Shown here: positions 57,926 to 64,000 of the stretch, one piece after another
Numbering within the stretch: position 1 is the first letter of the stretch
Layout: the number at the start of each line of letters is the position of its first letter
Source of the DNA: Chrysoperla carnea
Taxonomy: Eukaryota > Arthropoda > Insecta > Neuroptera > Chrysopidae
NCBI RefSeq assembly: GCF_905475395.1
Contig: NC_058337.1
Location: forward strand, 86,980,368 to 87,044,367
Direction of reading: 5' to 3'
Length of the DNA stretch: 64,000 nt
Translations under genes and position numbers: made by a program
Notes under the pieces: model-generated
Told to the model about the DNA's origin: nothing
The model's input: the letters and a program-made list of their open reading frames with translations, nothing else
The model's database searches: none

Positions 57926-60900
57926 TTAAAAATTTTTGTATTGCTAACACAAATGTAATCAAAATTTTGGTTCAAAATGCTTCCCATTGCCTCGCAACAC
58001 AATATTGCTCTTCTAATAATTGAATACGTAGTTATCTGAAGAGGATCTGGGTCGACCCATATGGATGCAGCTAGAGCAATAATATTAGTTCATCTCTGGT
58101 TTGTGAATTATTTGAATAAACTAGATTTTTTATATGCCTCCAAAGATAATGGACAAGAGGAGTTAGGTATGAATTTTCAAAAGAATACTCTCTGAAACCT
58201 TGGCTATCGAGTCACTGAACATCCTCTACATACTTATATATATAGTACGTATATAAAATTATTAAATAAATATTCCACTTTTTCATTCCGTTAAGTAAAA
58301 AATAGCATATAATCATTTTTGGGTTCCGTCAGTACTTCGGCCAAATTAGTGGTCAATACGATTGCTTGAACTCTTTAACGCTTGAAGCTAATGAACTAAA
58401 CAACTTCGCTATGTGATTTTTTTTAGCTTTGCTTCAAAAACATTGTATTAGAAATTAAAAGCAAAGAATATTATTCATAAAATTATCTTTTCATAAATTT
58501 GAAAAGTATAACTCAAATGATGTTTATCGAAATTGGATAAAATTTGGATGTGATAGAGCAAAATTAAATTTTTTGGATTCTGATGACGTCATTAAGTTAA
58601 AAAATTCAATTTTTTTGATAACACAGGCAAATTCGATCCGATTTTATGAGATTTTTTTTGAAACCCACTAATTTTGGATCAGTCTTTTCAGTTGTGATGT
58701 CAATTTTTCGCTAGCTATCACTAATATGCTTAATTCCGGGACCAGGACTCCACATTCTTGAAATTTATTAGAGCTAGGTTGATTCTTAAAATCTGTACTA
58801 ACAATAAGTGAATATTGTAGACTTTTGCCGGTTTCCATGATTTCTATGTAATTTTTTTGTAATGGATATTGAAGGCCAATGTATGTACATCCAACCAACA
58901 TATTTTTTATTGCGATTGTTTGATAGCAAAGACAATGATAAAAAGGAAAATTTCAAAATGTTTCACCCAAATCTAATTTTATGATAAATTAGATTTAACA
59001 ACCTTTCGATTAATTGATTATCTCGAATATTGTCTGCGTTGATATCCCATTAGGTGGTATTACACGTCTCAAGGTGGATAAAAAAATCCTCTTATAGTAC
59101 TGAAATGAGCAATAGACAGATATAGCCATCATTGGCGCAGCCTAAGCACATTCCTAGCGATGCATTTCCCAATTTTTCTCTCTTTAGCCTATGGATATTT
59201 GAAAAAGTTTAAAAATCACAAAACACAAAAAATCTAAAGTAAAGCTTTTAGCCCCTCAAAATAAGCATTTCTAACCATTAAAGGCATAACCGGGCAATTT
59301 TACCAGGGGGGAGGGAAATTACCTATTTCTTATTATCATTACTCTTACGCTCATGGTATTTATTTGCAAAAATTCTCTGAACAATCATTTTATATTTCTG
59401 TAATGGTCATGATTAAAAAAAACAAAATAAGAATGTCGAAACGCTTCGATTTAGATATCTATTATTGAAACCTATTACCTACAGTGAAGAGGAAATTTTT
59501 ATATAAACGATCATATTAAATTTAATGAGAGACCCATCCATCAATCTTAATTAAATTTGAAAATTATTTACATGCATTAAAAATTTACTATATCCTGTAA
59601 TTAAAAATAATATATCCCGTTAGAATGTTCTGGAATATATATGAATGTTACCCATAAAAATACAATTCATGCATGGTAGAGCATTTAAAAAAATATTATA
59701 ATGTATTTTTTTATATTGTTTTGTATGCCATTATTTGGCTTTTATCAATCATAATTTTCCTTTAATACTTTAAACGTGTGTCTAAATACTTCTGAATGAT
59801 AAGTATAATTAATTGGAATTTAGGAAAAAATAAAACGAAATAATTTCTGTAATAGTGTCCCATTTTTGAACGCAAGGAGTGAAAACTTCAGAACCTATCC
59901 AACTCTTCGATAGTCGACAAACTCAACCTAACCAACTCGTAATTACAACAATACTCTGGGTCTATTTTTTCGGTATAATTTTTCCGATTACCAATTGATG
60001 TCGATGGTACAATAGTGGCTCTTGTTCCAAAAAATGTTTCTTACCTTCTAAAATAAAATTCGAAAGAATCTAACGTTTCGGTAATTATATGGAGGTTTAT
60101 ATCTTTAATATCTAAATGTGTTTGTTGCCGAAAAATTTTTTTTACACATTTACAAATGAAATTTACATCATCAGATCCAAGTATTTTATATTGGAAAATA
60201 TAAGAAAGTTGAAAGTCGAAGATTCATTAAAAAAATTTTCCTCTTGAAAAGTAATTTGTTTTTATGATTTAAGTACTCGTATGAACTAATTCAAGAACTT
60301 TGAAGTATATGTAATCTGAGTTCTTATAAAGCAAAAAATCGTCAATGAATGATGTACTTTACATTTCAAAACAAATGTAGTGAATGTACTTAATTTTTAG
60401 AAATTAAAAACTTTCGATTCACTTGAATAAAAATGTGAACCCATGTTAAATAAGACAAAGAAATTGTTTTGATATAAACAAAAGGAAATTGATATTAAAA
60501 CATATCATTTTAGTTTATAAGTTCTTATTACACAAACTTTAACTATATAAATATTTATTATTAATATATTATACTTTTAAATAATTAATAATGATAAAAT
60601 TTTCTTTTAAAGTTATACCATTTCATAAAATGATAAAGTTACTGTCCTGTGTGTTGCCTTACACGGACTCCCTTTCAGCGTGATGTAATTGAGCATGTAT
60701 GTGTGCTTTTTAAGGTCTGGGGGCTATAGCCGCTAGTACGATTCAAAGTTGCAGAGACGCCGTTTTCTGCAGAGCCATATAAACAAGTATGAAACACGGT
60801 ATTTTTGAAAATTTAACAAACAAATTATGCTTTGACAGAACCTCTGCCAGTTGCGTTAGTAGTTTCGCCTTATTTTCCAGTTGAAATATAAAAAGATTTC

Positions 60901-60981
60901 CTTTTGTTTCAATTCATTTAACAAAGCTGAAAAATTGCAGAGTTTTTAACTTTTTAGAGAATATGAGAGTTTTTATGATAT
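57926..60981. other. No gene seen
   Basis: AT-rich, short open frames only. One isolated three-module heat-shock element, GAATGTTCTGGAA, lies at 59623-59635. Confidence 0.4.
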
Positions 60982-61759
60982 AACTAGCTGTTAAACCCGC
61001 TTCGCTGGGTTGTTTTTGCACATTTAAATATCAAAATTGTTAAATGAAAGATTTTTTTTTTAAATTCTCTCTGTATGTACGGAACAGTAAGATTTTTTTG
61101 GCCGATCCCAATATTATGTCTACACTCTCTTTGTGTACGGAAAAGTAAGGGAAAGATCGATAGAAACCCATGGAACATTCCAGAATATTCGAGAAAGTTC
61201 TAGAAAATTCGATAGAAATCCATAGAACATTCCAGAATGTTCGAGAAAATTCTAGAAAATTCGATAGAAATCCATAGAACATTCCAGAATGTTCGAGAAA
61301 ATTCGACAGAAACCCATGGAACATTCCAGATTGTTCGAGAAAGTTTGATAAAATTCAATAAAAATCCATACAACATTCGAGAAAGTTCTAGAAAATTCTA
61401 TAGAAATCCATAGAACATTCCAGAATGTTCGAGAAAATTCTAGAAAATTCGATAGAAATCCATGGAACATTCCAGAATTTTCGAGAAAAATGGAAAGACA
61501 TTTGCGCCAGTAGCGCCATCTAGTGAAAATTGTACTATTGACAGTGGCGCCATCTATTGAAAATTATTAGAACTATTTTTTAAATCTATTTTCTATGAAT
61601 TCCTAGATCATTTTTAATTCCACCCCCACCAAACTCCCTTATTCACAATGGGAGCCTAAGGGCTACCCAATGACATAATCCCCTACCGAAGGTCAATGGT
61701 TAGTTTTAGGGAAAATCGGGGACATACAAACAAACACTCTCTTTTTATATATATAGATT
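60982..61759 (+). repeat. Interspersed element carrying a heat-shock-element minisatellite
   Basis: Begins CTAGCTGTTAAACCCGCTTC followed by GCTGGG and ends ACTCTCTTTTTATATATATAG. Inside are two copies of a CTCTxTGTxTGTACGGAAxAGTAAG segment (about 61067 and 61125), the GAA/TTC array (61173-61487) and two GCGCCATCTAxTGAAAATT direct repeats (61523 and 61550). No reading frame of note. The class is uncertain; non-LTR-derived or Helitron-like are possible. Confidence 0.6.
61173..61487. promoter_or_regulatory. Array of heat-shock elements (about 45 nGAAn modules)
   Basis: Seven tandem units start at 61173, 61225, 61277, 61319, 61371, 61413 and 61465, spaced 52 or 42 bases. Each full unit is GAA-nn-TTC repeated every 5 bases for eight modules, then a 14-base spacer like GATAGAAATCCATA. 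Inverted nGAAn pentamers at 5-base intervals are the binding site of heat-shock factor trimers (established). The 42-base units have lost exactly two modules. Several units contain the core TTCTAGAA. Whether HSF binds here is not shown. Confidence 0.75.
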
Positions 61760-62251
61760 AGCTGATTTTTCATAATATAACATAAACCTTAAAATAATAC
61801 ATCAAGATAAATATTAATGCTAAGAAAATTAAATATAGCTTCACTTAAAAGTAAATTATCAATAACTGGATCTATATTTCATGATCATAATATTTTAATG
61901 AGGGTTATTAACTCATAAACATGAGACAAACGTAAAATGATATTAATACATTTTAGAAATCCACGTGATATCTTTAATCTATTAATAGGTATCCAGTTTG
62001 TATGTCAGTATCGTTGATTGATAAATAAGTGCAATAAAATTTAATGTACTAATAATAATGGCATAATGTATGGCTTAGTGGATAATTGTTCTAAAGATTG
62101 ATTATTCGAATATCATTCATTTATGGTATAATTTGTTTATGCTGCTTAATACTCCAATTTGAATTATCGATTAACACTCATTGATGCTATAATTTTTTTA
62201 GTATTTGTTCCGTGTTTTCTTCATCTTCTCCCGAAGTCACTATTTAGGAAA

Positions 62252-62785
62252 AGTCTCTGATCTCATATCGTAGCAAATTTAGTCTACTTTAAAAACATCT
62301 TGAAAAAGTACTTCAAAAACAACCCGTTTAGGGTTATAATTGCCTAAATCTGAAAAAAATTTTCACGGATTTTCTCGATTTTTGACAAAGTTGCATTCGA
62401 CGCTCGAAGTCACAAACTTGGATTATTCATTGGTACATCATCTTAAACAAGTTTGCTAAAAATCAGAACTACCGGATTTGACGTTAGCTCTGATGTATGA
62501 AGTTAGTTGGAAAGTATTGGATCTACAGAGTCCATTCTCGTCTCATATTGTAGCAAATTTAGTCTACTTAAAAATGTTCTTCTAGTCTACTTCTAAAAAT
62601 GTTCCAGAATTTATCAAAAACCTAGCCTTTTAGGGTTATAATCGCCAAAATCCAAAATTTTCACGGATTTTTCGATTTTTGACAATGTTGCATTCAGCGC
62701 TCGAGATCACAAACTTGGATTATTCATTAGATCAACATCATAGACAAATCTCCAAAAAATCAGAACTACCGGATTTGATGCACAC
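62252..62785. repeat. Tandem duplication, about 280-bp period
   Basis: TCTCATATCGTAGCAAATTT near 62261 recurs as TCTCATATTGTAGCAAATTT near 62541. Both units continue with TTTAGGGTTATAAT, TTTTCACGGATTTT, GATTTTTGACAA, GTTGCATTC, TCACAAACTTGGATTATTCA and CAGAACTACCGGATTTGA. Confidence 0.8.
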
Positions 62786-64000
62786 TACCCCGTACTTTCA
62801 AACGACAAAGTTACTGTATTTATGAGTATATTGGAATTGTTTCGACTTTGAGGAAAATTTATCTAAATCAGAAAAGTCGAATTTACGATTTATTAGTTAC
62901 ATTAAGGCCTATTTTCTTCACCTACTTCCAACCTAGAACTGAATCGACTTCAATTTAAAAATCGATTCAAGTTTAAAGGATGAAAAATGTTATCACTTAA
63001 ATTTTTATAAAGTTTTCAAGTGTACAAATAAAGCAACATTAGAAAAAAGAATAGTGAGTTCTTTAATGGGAGGCCGTCCTTCAAAATTTTTGGTTACGGA
63101 CGATTTTAATTTATTTTAACTTTAAAGTGGGTCAATATTTAATTATAGTATAGTCAAATATTTTAAGGTATGCATTTTTAGTCCAATTTTCTTCTAAAAT
63201 ATAGACTTATTTACTGTATTGAAAATCAACAATAAGGGTTGAAGGTGTGTTTTGTATTCCCTAGAACACAATTTAGGGGCTGCCAAATAGAAATCATGTA
63301 TTCCTTATTAAAATCTAAGACGAAAAGTTCGTTGATATTTCGCGAATTGTTCATTTAACGCCTCGCTAAAAGTATCGTTAATATCGTTTTTAAATAGAAG
63401 TAAAATTACAGTAAATAAAGTTTACCATTTTTAGCCAGTTTTCCAGTTTACAACACAGAGAGTTCTAAAATAAAAAATTTTAACTATATTCTAGAATTTT
63501 GAATGTAAATTTCTTAGTGAGCAGTAAACTTAAAGAATTGCAGTAAACGTGATTTCCTACAGCTTGTTTAGTTGCAAAATTTAAGTTTTCCACATATTAG
63601 TCGAGAAATTTTTCACATTAAAAACGATAGCCTTAATCGTTAGAATTGCTGATAGCCTTAATCTAATAACACGAAGTGTCTAATGAGGGAGAAATATGTT
63701 CTTAATAATGGAGCTCCGTTGTTCACGAGTTTTTTTATTATTATGTGTTTTAATTTAATTTAAATTATGTAATTTTTTTAAACTAATTATGTTTAAAGTG
63801 TTAAAATTAACAAGATTAAGATAACATTAATTTGACTATATATTTATTTATTTACATATTTTAAGTGCTGAATAATTATTTAAATTGTACAATTTTTAAT
63901 ATATGCAATAAAATTTTAAGTATTGATTTTTGAAATGCAATTAATTTGTAAAGGTCTGCCAATTCATTTGAGATATTTTTATTTGTTTGAACTAGAAATT
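62786..64000. other. No gene seen
   Basis: AT-rich to the window edge. A segment at 63190-63260 weakly resembles 2720-2790. Confidence 0.4.

Noticed and set aside
61173-61487. CRISPR-like array (regular 52-bp period)
   Set aside because: The parts between the short constant segments are themselves GAA/TTC repeats, not unique spacers, and the genome is animal.

Overview
The window is AT-rich nuclear DNA from an insect, or at least an arthropod. Genes have GT-AG introns, and the recognisable proteins are animal-specific: the PNUTS PP1 subunit, a KIF14/Klp38B kinesin, a ZIP7/Catsup zinc transporter, TTC19, and a GPCPD1 phosphodiesterase with a CBM20 domain. Base composition, short introns mixed with very long ones, and dense short non-autonomous repeats all fit an insect. 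I cannot fix the order from the sequence alone.

Layout. 1-428: 3' end of a TTC19-like TPR gene (+). 4638-5915: Catsup/ZIP7 on the minus strand, convergent with TTC19. 8145-10238: an intronless, unusually short KIF14/Klp38B-type kinesin (+). 12524-32568: PNUTS (+), rebuilt from five coding exons whose splice phases all agree, giving 1056 residues; its last intron is about 12.6 kb. 40334-41846: two coding exons of a GPCPD1-like gene (+), with CBM20 and the first part of the GDPD catalytic domain. Its remaining exons are not visible in the next 22 kb and probably lie beyond the window. 43076-43198 holds a 40-codon small ORF of unknown meaning.

The rest is repeat-rich. A family I call R1 (about 0.5-0.65 kb, eleven copies or fragments in both orientations) dominates. 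There are also a TTAA-flanked MITE with 17-bp inverted ends (two copies), a MITE-like element with 31-bp inverted ends, four long foldback hairpins, a second small repeat family (R2), three degenerate tandem duplications and a decayed LINE reverse-transcriptase fragment.

The most striking signal is at 61173-61487: about 45 GAA/TTC pentamer modules in seven 52- or 42-bp units, a near-perfect array of heat-shock elements inside an interspersed repeat. No operon, CRISPR array, tRNA or rRNA gene was seen. The genes look like independently transcribed housekeeping loci: nuclear PP1 targeting, cytokinesis kinesin, secretory-pathway zinc export, mitochondrial complex III maintenance and phospholipid turnover.
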